This document shows, piece after piece, positions 1-6,841 of a stretch of 12,214 bases of DNA. Source of the stretch: Pseudomonadota bacterium (lineage in GTDB: Bacteria; Pseudomonadota; Alphaproteobacteria; Micropepsales; Micropepsaceae); the NCBI GenBank assembly GCA_021808875.1, contig JAKBAU010000079.1, positions 1 through 12,214 on the forward strand, read 5' to 3'. The stretch's first letter is position 1. The number at the start of each line of letters is the position of its first letter. The notes under the pieces are model-generated. The model ran no database searches. It had not been told where the DNA came from and was given only the letters and a program-made list of their open reading frames with translations. A program made the position numbers and the translations under genes.

Positions 1-1246
1 CACTGTTGACCACATAGTTCCAGAATGTTTCCGGCCTGGAAAACGATGTATAGCTGAAGCTCAGCTGTGGCGATGTCCAGCTGCCCTCAAGATCGCCCAC
101 CGTGCCAAACCCGCGCAGCGCTATCGCAGTCTTGGCACAAGTCTTGGGATCAAACAGAACGAGCCGGGCATGGGCGTCACGCAGATAGCTGAGAACGAGC
201 TTGTGGTCTGCCAGAACGAAGCCCAGCAGGGTGTCGGCTGTCTGTGGCACCAGAGGATGCCAATAGGCGAGTTGGGGTCGATCAATCGACGCCACCATGA
301 TCCTGCCGCGCGGCGCGTCGAGATCGGTTTGGACATAGATGCGGCCTGCCGCTTCACGCGCGACAAAATTCGCATCCTTGCCCGCGACGAGAACCTGCGC
401 TGGTAGCGAGCCATCTACCCTCTTGAGGTAAAGGTCGGTCGGCCCGGTCGCGCCATGCAGCGCCTGAAGCAATAGGAAGTCGCCATCTTGCGACAGCGTC
501 GCCTGCAGAATGTCATTTGGGCCCAGCCTGCGCCCGAAAAGCATCCGGTCTGGCCCCGTAGCGCCAAGATGATGGGCATAAAGCCTGGGTCCTGTAGCGC
601 CAAATCTGATGTAATAGACGCTCTTGCCATCGGCTGACAGCAGTAGTGACCAATAGATGTAACGGGCAGCTGGAAGTACGTCCGTCAGGTTTCGTCGCCG
701 TGTCACGTCATAGAAATGGATGCTGAGCTGATCCGTTCCACCGTGGCGGACACCAAAGGCGATGATGCGCCCGTCGCGTGACACTGCCAGCAGCGTGAGC
801 GTTGCATTTTCCCCAAAGCTCCGGGCATCAACAATACGCACATCTCTGGCCGCAAGACGCGTCCGCAGATAAAGCGAGGCGACCTGCTCACCCGGGGCTT
901 TTTTGAGGATCACAAATTGACCATGGCGACAGATGACGCTCTGCGGCGCATCAAGCCGGGCCAGTGGCATGAGTTCATGAGCCAATACCGGCAATGAGGG
1001 CTGATGGTCGAGCAGCCTCCTCGTGTAGCGCTGCTCGGACGCAACAAAACCATCAGTTGCCGGCGACGACAGCCTCTCGAGCCAGCGATAGGGATCAGCA
1101 ACGCGCACGCCATGAATGACCTCGACGAAATGGTCGCGCAGTGCAGGCGGCGGAGCCGGGAGAGTTCCTGCCCGCAACAGGGCCACGCTGGCACATGCGG
1201 CCAACAGGCAAGGGATGGCATACGGCAAGGATCTCATGACAAGCAT
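1..1246 (-). CDS. Exported S9A prolyl-oligopeptidase-family peptidase, N-terminal part only (3' end outside window)
   Basis: Reading the reverse complement from ATG at 1246 gives 415 in-frame codons with no stop; the gene leaves the window at base 1. After the signal sequence comes the S9A entry motif (HGVRVADPYRWLE, about residues 49-61), then repeated propeller-like strands. The visible part ends at SFSYTSFSRPETFWNY, the usual hinge between the propeller and the alpha/beta-hydrolase domain. The catalytic Ser, Asp and His would therefore lie outside the window, so activity cannot be judged. The N-terminus is hydrophobic and contains LLAAC (Cys18), which fits a lipobox, although hydrophobicity continues past it, so an ordinary signal peptide is also possible. 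An in-frame ATG at 1237 is an alternative start; GGAA just before 1246 is the only weak ribosome site. Family members hydrolyse short peptides, often after proline. The gene is divergent from another S9A gene at 1484. Confidence 0.88.
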   Translation of the reverse strand, partial: MLVMRSLPYAIPCLLAACASVALLRAGTLPAPPPALRDHFVEVIHGVRVADPYRWLERLSSPATDGFVASEQRYTRRLLDHQPSLPVLAHELMPLARLDAPQSVICRHGQFVILKKAPGEQVASLYLRTRLAARDVRIVDARSFGENATLTLLAVSRDGRIIAFGVRHGGTDQLSIHFYDVTRRRNLTDVLPAARYIYWSLLLSADGKSVYYIRFGATGPRLYAHHLGATGPDRMLFGRRLGPNDILQATLSQDGDFLLLQALHGATGPTDLYLKRVDGSLPAQVLVAGKDANFVAREAAGRIYVQTDLDAPRGRIMVASIDRPQLAYWHPLVPQTADTLLGFVLADHKLVLSYLRDAHARLVLFDPKTCAKTAIALRGFGTVGDLEGSWTSPQLSFSYTSFSRPETFWNYVVNS

Positions 1247-1327
1247 CGTTCCATTCGCCGTGCACATTTGGACTGCGTGACTGCGCAAGACGAGACAAAG
1301 CAGGCCATGAGCCAAAGGAGCCCTCAA

Positions 1328-1362
1328 GCCGGGCCTGGACATTTGGGCTTATTTGGCCCGGC
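1328..1362. repeat. 8-bp inverted repeat in the divergent peptidase promoter region
   Basis: GCCGGGCC at 1328-1335 is matched perfectly by GGCCCGGC at 1355-1362, with 19 less GC-rich bases between them. It lies in the middle of the 237-bp region shared by the two divergent S9A genes. It could be a shared operator or a hairpin in either 5' leader. No regulator is known for it, so the function is inference. Confidence 0.4.
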
Positions 1363-1439
1363 GCCGACATATTAAGACCCGATCGGATGCGAAAAAAGGG
1401 GTGAGCCCTTTCCAACATTGCCCCGCCATGAGACCAAAA

Positions 1440-1458
1440 GAGCCGACACCATCGGCTC
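1440..1458 (+). promoter_or_regulatory. Stem-loop in the 5' leader of the Tat-exported peptidase
   Basis: GAGCCGA (1440-1446) pairs perfectly with TCGGCTC (1452-1458) around the five-base loop CACCA. It ends 11 bases before the Shine-Dalgarno site at 1470. There is no T-run, so it is not a terminator. It may be an mRNA leader structure or an operator. Confidence 0.35.
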
Positions 1459-1469
1459 AACCTGAATCC

Positions 1470-1476
1470 AGGGGAG
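1470..1476 (+). promoter_or_regulatory. Strong ribosome binding site fixing the start at 1484
   Basis: AGGGGAG is followed by seven bases and then ATG at 1484. This supports the start that gives an intact twin-arginine signal. Confidence 0.75.
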
Positions 1477-1483
1477 CACTGTC

Positions 1484-3655
1484 ATGCTAAACCGCCGCCA
1501 CTTTCTGAGAAGTTCCGTCTGCGTCATGGCGCTGGCCCCTTTGCTGGCGCCGGTCGCCGGCGTGACCAAGCCACGCTGGCCATTGCCACCTTACGTGCCC
1601 CAGCATCCCAAACGGATTGAGCAGTTCGGCCAGGTACGCATCGATGATTATGCCTGGCTGAAACCCTCCAATTGGGCTGAGGTGCGCAAGGACCCGGCAA
1701 CACTCAATCCAGCGATCCGCAAGGCGCTCGAGGCCGAAAACGCCTACACAGAGGATATGCTCGCTCCCACCCTGCCGTTGCAGGAGACACTGTTTGCCCG
1801 CATGCAGCGCCTCAGTGCGGCCGATGTTCCTCCGCCGGCCATCATCGAGGACGGCTGGGCTTATTATAGCTGGACCCCGGAAGGGGCCAGCTATCCAGTC
1901 TATGCGCGCAAGCCTCTCTCCGGCGGACCGGAGCAGATTCTCCTGGACCTCAACGCGGAGGCAAAGGGCAAGCCCTATTATGCACTTTCGGTATTTCAGG
2001 CTCCACTGCGCAGTCCCGACAACCATCTCTTTGCCTGGGCTGTCGACGAAACGGGTTCGGAATACCACACACTGTATGTCAAGGATCTCGAAACCGGACG
2101 CATCGTTTCTTCAGATATCCATGACTGCTACGGCACCTTCGCCTTCGCACCGGATTCACAGCATCTGTTCTGGGTGCTGCGTGATCGCCTGAGCCGTCCG
2201 ACCAAAGTTTTCCGCAGACCCGCGCGCGGCGGCGCCGATGTCGCGGTCTACGATGAGAAGAATCCTGCGTTCTTCATTCATGTTTCGCTGACAGCCTCCA
2301 AACGCACACTTCTCATCCACTGTTTTAATGGTGACATGGGCGATACCCGCGTTGTCTTTGGTGATGATGTACTTGCGACGCCAACCCTGGTGGAGCCCCG
2401 GCGCAATGGCCTGCGCTACACCGTGGAGGACTGGCAGGACGGTTATCTGATCTTGACCAATGCCAACGGTGCCTTTGACTTCAAGGTGATGCGCGCAAGC
2501 CGCAGCAATCTCAGCGAAGCGGGATGGAGACCATTCATTGCCCACGATCCGGGACATTTCATTGCCGCCATCCGCCCCTTCCGCAATTTTCTGGTCTTGA
2601 GCGAATGGCGCGACGCCAACCCTCACCTCATCACGGTGGCACCGACGGGCCAGACCCACGACATCGCCTTTGATGAATCCGCTTACAATGTAAGCCTTGA
2701 GCCGCAACAGATCTACGACACCGATAACCTGCGCTACGCTTATGAAACGCCGCGCCTGCCCAAGGCCTGGTACGAGTACAATATGAAGAGCGCGAAGCGT
2801 CAGTTGCTGATCGCGCCACCCCGCAGCTTTGATCCGGCAAATTATGTCGTGGAGCGGCTGTCGGCACCTTCCAGTGACGGGGTTATGGTGCCGATCACGG
2901 TGCTGATGAAGAAGGGAACACGTCTCGACGGAAGCGCGCCACTTTTTATGTATGGCTATGGTTCCTACGGCGATTCCGTCACCGCGAGTTTTTCGGCACC
3001 AGCGCTCGCACTTGTAGACCAGGGCTGGATCCATGTTCTCGCCCACGTCCGAGGTGGTGCCGAAAAGGGAACACGCTGGTGGCGCTCGGTGCTCAAGCGC
3101 GGCAAGAAGAAGACATTCATCGATTTCATCGCCTGTGCCGAGCATCTCATCCACAGGCGCTACACCCGCGCCGGACGGATCGTGATTCACGGGCTCTCCG
3201 CCGGAGGCCTGTTGATCGGAGCCGTTTACAACATGCGGCCGGATCTCTGGGGCGGCGCTATTGCGCAGGTCCCCTTTGTCGACCTTCTCAACACCATGGA
3301 GGACGAAAACCATCCCCTGTGGTTCACGGCGCTGCCGATCTGGGGAGATCCCCGCATCAAGACGGAGTGGGAGTACATGGCGAGCTACTCACCATATACC
3401 AATGTGCATAAGGCGGCCTATCCGGCTCTCTTGGCAACCGGCAGTCTTGTCGATGACAGGGTCGGCTTTTGGGAGCCGGTCAAATTTGTCGAGAAGGTTC
3501 GCTACGACAGCACCAACAAAGCGCCCAAAATGGTCAAGATTGACATGTCGGCCGGCCACATGGGCGCCTCGGGTCGTAACGCCAAACTGCGCCAGCACGC
3601 GATGTTCTATGCCTTTGCCATCTGGGCTGTCGGCAACAAATGGGGCCTCGGTTAG
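1484..3655 (+). CDS. Tat-exported oligopeptidase B-like S9A serine peptidase
   Basis: This is a complete 723-residue protein. The N-terminus carries NRRHFLRSS (residues 3-11), a twin-arginine signal, followed by a hydrophobic stretch and an Ala-rich end near residue 25. The mature part starts with the S9A seed DDYAWLK and a beta-propeller (to about residue 430), then the alpha/beta-hydrolase domain. The triad is visible: Ser572 in GLSAGG, Asp657 in VDDRV and His692 in AGHMGASGR. The spacings of 85 and 35 residues are those of oligopeptidase B, as is VPFVDLLNTM after the nucleophile. Oligopeptidase B cleaves short peptides after Arg or Lys, but that specificity is not proven here. Family members are about 690 residues and usually lack a Tat signal, so the extra N-terminal length fits export of a folded enzyme to the periplasm. 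The gene is divergent from the other S9A gene and convergent with the PepSY gene; no clear terminator was seen in the 116 bases after it. Confidence 0.93.
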   Translation: MLNRRHFLRSSVCVMALAPLLAPVAGVTKPRWPLPPYVPQHPKRIEQFGQVRIDDYAWLKPSNWAEVRKDPATLNPAIRKALEAENAYTEDMLAPTLPLQETLFARMQRLSAADVPPPAIIEDGWAYYSWTPEGASYPVYARKPLSGGPEQILLDLNAEAKGKPYYALSVFQAPLRSPDNHLFAWAVDETGSEYHTLYVKDLETGRIVSSDIHDCYGTFAFAPDSQHLFWVLRDRLSRPTKVFRRPARGGADVAVYDEKNPAFFIHVSLTASKRTLLIHCFNGDMGDTRVVFGDDVLATPTLVEPRRNGLRYTVEDWQDGYLILTNANGAFDFKVMRASRSNLSEAGWRPFIAHDPGHFIAAIRPFRNFLVLSEWRDANPHLITVAPTGQTHDIAFDESAYNVSLEPQQIYDTDNLRYAYETPRLPKAWYEYNMKSAKRQLLIAPPRSFDPANYVVERLSAPSSDGVMVPITVLMKKGTRLDGSAPLFMYGYGSYGDSVTASFSAPALALVDQGWIHVLAHVRGGAEKGTRWWRSVLKRGKKKTFIDFIACAEHLIHRRYTRAGRIVIHGLSAGGLLIGAVYNMRPDLWGGAIAQVPFVDLLNTMEDENHPLWFTALPIWGDPRIKTEWEYMASYSPYTNVHKAAYPALLATGSLVDDRVGFWEPVKFVEKVRYDSTNKAPKMVKIDMSAGHMGASGRNAKLRQHAMFYAFAIWAVGNKWGLG

Positions 3656-3771
3656 GCCTCCGGGGTAAGTGCAAAGCGGCGAAAAGGGACGCTGCCAGAG
3701 GCACGTTGGGCGCAGCCTGGATCAGGACCGAACATCCGCTCGGAGCAACATATCTACCCGTCTGCGCTGGC

Positions 3772-4905
3772 CTATCGCCGGCGGTACCAGACATAAAGCC
3801 CGGTCAGCGACAGCACTGCAGTGGCAAGTCCGAGTACAAAGACCAGTGCCCGCGTTGGCCCGCCTAAAATGCGTCCCGAATGCAGAGGGTAAAGTGAGCG
3901 CAGGACAATACCCCGCAAGCCCTCGCGATAAGGATCATCCGTTCCTGTGATGCGTCCGCTATTGGCGCTGACAAAATATTCTACTGGCCCGAGCCAGGCG
4001 TAGGTGTTGTTGCCTTTGGCAATGAAGGAGACGCCATAAATACCCCGCTCAGGATCATAGCTGGCAAAGACCGGCACCCAGCCGGGGTGCCGCCGTTCCG
4101 CCCTCTGCCATGCGACTTTAAGGCTGGTCGCAAAATTAACCGGCATAGCAGAGGGATGCACAGCAGCAGGTGCACCGTAGAGCGTCCCCTGCGGGGCACC
4201 AAATGTCAGGTTCACGGCGGGTAGGAACAACTCGTCAAAAAAGTTCATCTCGACCGAGGTCACCGCGAGAACAAGAAAACCCAGAAACAGCCACAGGCCA
4301 CCGGCACGGTGCAGATCAAGACAGAATCGGGGAAAGCGTGTGCCACGCGCCACGCCCCACATCTTGCGCCAGCGCTTCCAGAACGGCGGCAGGCTCGGGA
4401 AGGTGAGGTAGAACCCCAGAAGGTTGGAAATCACCCAGCCAGATGCGACGATCCCCATGAACCAGCGGCCAAAGGTGCCCAGAAGCAGATTTTGGTGAAA
4501 CTGAAAGAGACCTTCGACGAGGTGACGGCGACTCCAACCCGGACGATTGCGTCGACGCCCCAGGACAGCTCCAGTGTGCGGATCGACAAAAACCTGGGTG
4601 AACGAAAGAGCCGGCTTGCCCGGCGCGGCGGTAACATGGAACACCAGCGCACGGCCACGGTGCACCCGAATGGGAACCTTGGTGAGGCGCCAGGAGGGAT
4701 GGCCTCGCGCCAGCCCATCTGCAAGGCGCACGGGTGAGAGTGTGGCGCCATGCACCCCGACATCAAAAAGCGTCGGATTAAGCAGTGCATCGAGCCTGGT
4801 GCGGAAGATCAGAACGCTGCCGCTGACACCCGCGAGGATGAGAAAAACCAGAATCAAAAGGCCGACATAGCGGTGCAGCCACACCAGCCCCGGTCGTATG
4901 CGCAT
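3772..4905 (-). CDS. PepSY-associated four-helix membrane protein, FoxB/PiuB-like, putative ferric-siderophore reductase
   Basis: This 377-residue integral inner-membrane protein has four predicted helices at about residues 13-35, 148-170, 202-220 and 352-374. A periplasmic PepSY-type segment lies between helices 1 and 2, and a second one between helices 3 and 4. Conserved His residues sit near the membrane edges: His11 (WLHRY), His137 (FQFHQNLLLG), His199 (DLHRAGGLW) and His342 (PLHSG). In FoxB of this family such histidines bind two haems that pass electrons to ferric siderophores. The same function is plausible here because a siderophore receptor lies 3 kb away, but it is inferred. ATG at 4905 is the first start after an in-frame stop; AGAGGG lies unusually close to it. 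The gene is divergent from the PaiB-like gene. Other family members have no known function, so confidence is high for the family and moderate for the reaction. Confidence 0.87.
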   Translation of the reverse strand: MRIRPGLVWLHRYVGLLILVFLILAGVSGSVLIFRTRLDALLNPTLFDVGVHGATLSPVRLADGLARGHPSWRLTKVPIRVHRGRALVFHVTAAPGKPALSFTQVFVDPHTGAVLGRRRNRPGWSRRHLVEGLFQFHQNLLLGTFGRWFMGIVASGWVISNLLGFYLTFPSLPPFWKRWRKMWGVARGTRFPRFCLDLHRAGGLWLFLGFLVLAVTSVEMNFFDELFLPAVNLTFGAPQGTLYGAPAAVHPSAMPVNFATSLKVAWQRAERRHPGWVPVFASYDPERGIYGVSFIAKGNNTYAWLGPVEYFVSANSGRITGTDDPYREGLRGIVLRSLYPLHSGRILGGPTRALVFVLGLATAVLSLTGLYVWYRRR

Positions 4906-5007
4906 GCCCTCTACAGCAGCTCCCCGTGTTCAAGTCCGGACATCGGCTTCACCATGACCTCTCTTGCGCTCCGCGGCCAGCGTCGGGGGGTCCTTTGCCA
5001 TCGCAGA

Positions 5008-5039
5008 CGGGCCGTTCAATGGCCCGGACGCGTTACAAT
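5008..5039 (+). promoter_or_regulatory. Inverted repeat next to a possible -10 element upstream of the PaiB-like gene
   Basis: CGGGCC (5008-5013) and GGCCCG (5021-5026) are perfect 6-bp arms around seven bases. TACAAT at 5034-5039 resembles a -10 element, and the repeat covers the place where its -35 would be. No good -35 hexamer is present, so this is a weak candidate for a promoter with an overlapping operator, about 70 bases before the start. Confidence 0.25.
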
Positions 5040-5110
5040 CGGGCCCAGTTTCCGTCCAAAAGCTGCGCAGGCTTGGCTACAGTCAGGGTTCGGTTGCGCG
5101 ACGAGGCAGG

Positions 5111-5740
5111 ATGATGAGCGATTTTTCGGGAAAATTTGCGCCGCAAGGACCTGAGGACGGCATCAAGCTCGTGGCCGAAAACCCGCTCGGCTGGATTGTT
5201 TCACGTCATGAGGACATGCCCTTCGCCACAGTGCTTCCCTTCCGGGCGCGTATCGATCAGAACGGCCATATCTTTTCGCTGCAGGGGCACTTTGCCCGCG
5301 CCAACCCACATCTTGCTGCCTTACGGTCCAGCCCAAGGGCACTCATCCTGATCCTCGGCCCCAACGCCTATGTCTCTCCCTCCTGGATGGCGGATCGTAC
5401 CCAGGCCCCCACCTGGAATTATACCTCCCTGTGGTTTGAGACCGAGCTCCACTTTTTCGAGGATCGTGAGGCGCTACGGGCGCTGCTCTCGGAGCAGGTC
5501 GGCGCCATGGAAGAAGGTCGCCAGAACGCCTGGCAGATCAGCGACATGGGACCACGCTTTGACCGGCTCGCGAGCGGAATTGTCGGCTTTGATGCACGCG
5601 TGATAAGTGCCCATGGCCGCTTCAAGCTCGGTCAGGATGAACGCGAGGATGTCTATCCTGATATTGTGCGTGGATTGAAGAGCGAAGGTAGCGAAGCGGT
5701 CCTGGAATGGATGGCGCATTTCAACCGCGCCAAAACCTGA
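5111..5740 (+). CDS. PaiB-like FMN-binding split-barrel protein (FMN_bind_2 family)
   Basis: From ATG at 5111 this encodes 209 residues, the normal PaiB length. Family motifs appear in order: ENPLGWIVS (23-31), GHFARANPH (59-67), GPNAYVSPSWM (83-93), PTWNY (100-104) and FKLGQDE (171-177, in place of the usual KLSQN). The fold binds FMN. Bacillus subtilis PaiB is described as a negative regulator of protease and sporulation genes, but many proteobacterial members are uncharacterised and may be flavin enzymes. No DNA-binding domain is evident. The frame is open upstream to an ATG at 4964, but the first 49 codons of that version are unlike the family. GAGG at 5103-5106, five bases before the ATG at 5111, supports the shorter form; ATG at 5114 is equally possible. 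The gene is divergent from the PepSY gene and convergent with the AraC gene. Confidence 0.88.
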   Translation: MMSDFSGKFAPQGPEDGIKLVAENPLGWIVSRHEDMPFATVLPFRARIDQNGHIFSLQGHFARANPHLAALRSSPRALILILGPNAYVSPSWMADRTQAPTWNYTSLWFETELHFFEDREALRALLSEQVGAMEEGRQNAWQISDMGPRFDRLASGIVGFDARVISAHGRFKLGQDEREDVYPDIVRGLKSEGSEAVLEWMAHFNRAKT

Positions 5741-5821
5741 CACAAACCGAAACCGCGCGGCGATGAATTGGCAGTGCAGACACCCGTCAAATGAAAGAGA
5801 TTGAGCGCTACGCCGTCGCCA

Positions 5822-5850
5822 TCAAACCAAGAATCCCGTCTTGGGTTTGA
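5822..5850. terminator. Candidate bidirectional stem-loop between convergent genes
   Basis: TCAAACCAAGA (5822-5832) pairs with TCTTGGGTTTGA (5839-5850) around the loop ATCCCG, giving 11 base pairs with a single bulged G. It lies between the ends of the convergent PaiB-like and AraC-family genes, where a terminator for both is expected. There is no T-run on either side, so Rho-independent action is uncertain. Confidence 0.4.
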
Positions 5851-5860
5851 ACCAGGTCCG

Positions 5861-6709
5861 CTAGAGGTCCTCGCCGCGTTCAAGCAGATAGTGCGTCGGT
5901 GGCACACCAAATGCCCGGCGGAACATGGCGGTGAAGGCACTGGGGCTGCTATAGCCGACATCAAGGGCGACAGTGGTGACCGGATGGCCTGTCGCCAGGC
6001 GGGACAGCGCTTCCATCAGCCGTACCGTCTGTCGCCAGGTGGCAAAGCTCATCCCGGTTTCCTTGCGGAACGTCCGCGTGAAAGTACGTCGTCCCATCGC
6101 CGCCACATCAGCCCATTCATCGAGGGCTTCGTTTTGCGCCGGATCCGCAAGAATGGCCCGACACACCCGCACGAGCCGTGGATCACGTGGCATCGGAACA
6201 TGCAGGGGTGCAATATGCGCGCGCCGCAGCTCTTCGAGAATAAGAGCCATCACCTGACCGTCACGGCCCTGCTCGTCATATTCGACCGGAATGCGGGTCG
6301 CCTCAACGATGAGCGCGCGCAGCAGATCGGAGACCTCGATCACCCGACAGCTTGTGGGCAGACCGAGCCCCGGATCCTCCTGAACGTAGAGGGTGCGCAC
6401 CGAGACGTGGCCGCGACAGCGCGCTTCGTGCTCTACACCGCCAGGTACCCAGAGGGCACGCTGTGGTGGCAGAACAAAACTCGCCTCATCGGTCACCACT
6501 GTCATCAGACCGGCAATTGTGTAGAGCAGTTGCCCACGCAGATGGCTATGGCGCGGATCAACATGACCGTCAGCATATTCATCGGCCAGCGCGGCAACAG
6601 GTCGAGGAATGTTTTGATAGTCGCTCCCACGGGTACTGCGTTGGCCCGCCTGAAATGGTTTCAGGTCCTGTGGCGACAGCAATCCAGCATGATGCGGCGT
6701 AAGGTCCAT
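5861..6709 (-). CDS. AraC-family transcriptional regulator with N-terminal cupin (NimR/YeaM-type)
   Basis: This 282-residue cytoplasmic DNA-binding regulator has a cupin-like sensor domain (about residues 35-110), with HSHLRGQLLY at 54-63 and PPQRALWVPGGVEH at 81-94. The C-terminal AraC domain has two helix-turn-helix units (about 196-217 and 245-268), including the AraC signature around DVGYSSPSAFTAMFRR and GVPPTHY. This cupin arrangement matches the subgroup containing E. coli NimR, which controls a neighbouring transporter; the ligand here is unknown. Members often regulate the divergent gene, which here is the alpha/beta hydrolase 132 bases away (78 bases if the earlier GTG is used). There is no ribosome site before the ATG, and the next in-frame Met is residue 69. 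A perfect TATAAT six bases upstream suggests leaderless translation. Confidence 0.92.
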   Translation of the reverse strand: MDLTPHHAGLLSPQDLKPFQAGQRSTRGSDYQNIPRPVAALADEYADGHVDPRHSHLRGQLLYTIAGLMTVVTDEASFVLPPQRALWVPGGVEHEARCRGHVSVRTLYVQEDPGLGLPTSCRVIEVSDLLRALIVEATRIPVEYDEQGRDGQVMALILEELRRAHIAPLHVPMPRDPRLVRVCRAILADPAQNEALDEWADVAAMGRRTFTRTFRKETGMSFATWRQTVRLMEALSRLATGHPVTTVALDVGYSSPSAFTAMFRRAFGVPPTHYLLERGEDL

Positions 6710-6715
6710 GCTTGG

Positions 6716-6721
6716 ATTATA
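6716..6721 (-). promoter_or_regulatory. Perfect -10 element (TATAAT) placing the transcript start at the AraC start codon
   Basis: On the minus strand TATAAT is followed by CCAAGC and then ATG at 6709. With the usual distance from -10 to +1, transcription would start at or next to the A of the ATG. The -35 region is poor (TTTCTG at a 17-base spacing, 6739-6744), so an activator may be needed. Confidence 0.5.
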
Positions 6722-6841
6722 GGTCCAAAGTTTTGTGACAGAAAGACGTCACCCGGCAGGTCTGCCACCGGCTGCTGACCGCTGAAGGTGGCAAAGCGTG
6801 GTGGAGCGTCATGCGCCATCGCTGGAAAGGATGTGACCGAC

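Noticed and set aside
1392..1411. Hairpin AAAGGG/CCCTTT followed by a T-run on the minus strand
   Set aside because: The stem is short and A-T rich at its base, half of the T-run is paired, and no minus-strand gene ends just upstream of it.
2156..3313. 385-codon open frame on the minus strand inside the Tat-peptidase gene
   Set aside because: It is antisense to a protein with clear catalytic motifs; long antisense frames are common in GC-rich DNA, and it shows no domain or ribosome site.
6755..6766. Short dyad GGCAG-GT-CTGCC between the AraC gene and the hydrolase gene
   Set aside because: Arms of five bases are expected by chance in GC-rich DNA, and AraC proteins usually bind direct repeats.
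5801..6778. 325-codon open frame on the plus strand opposite the AraC gene
   Set aside because: The minus strand encodes an unmistakable AraC protein; the plus-strand product has no family features.
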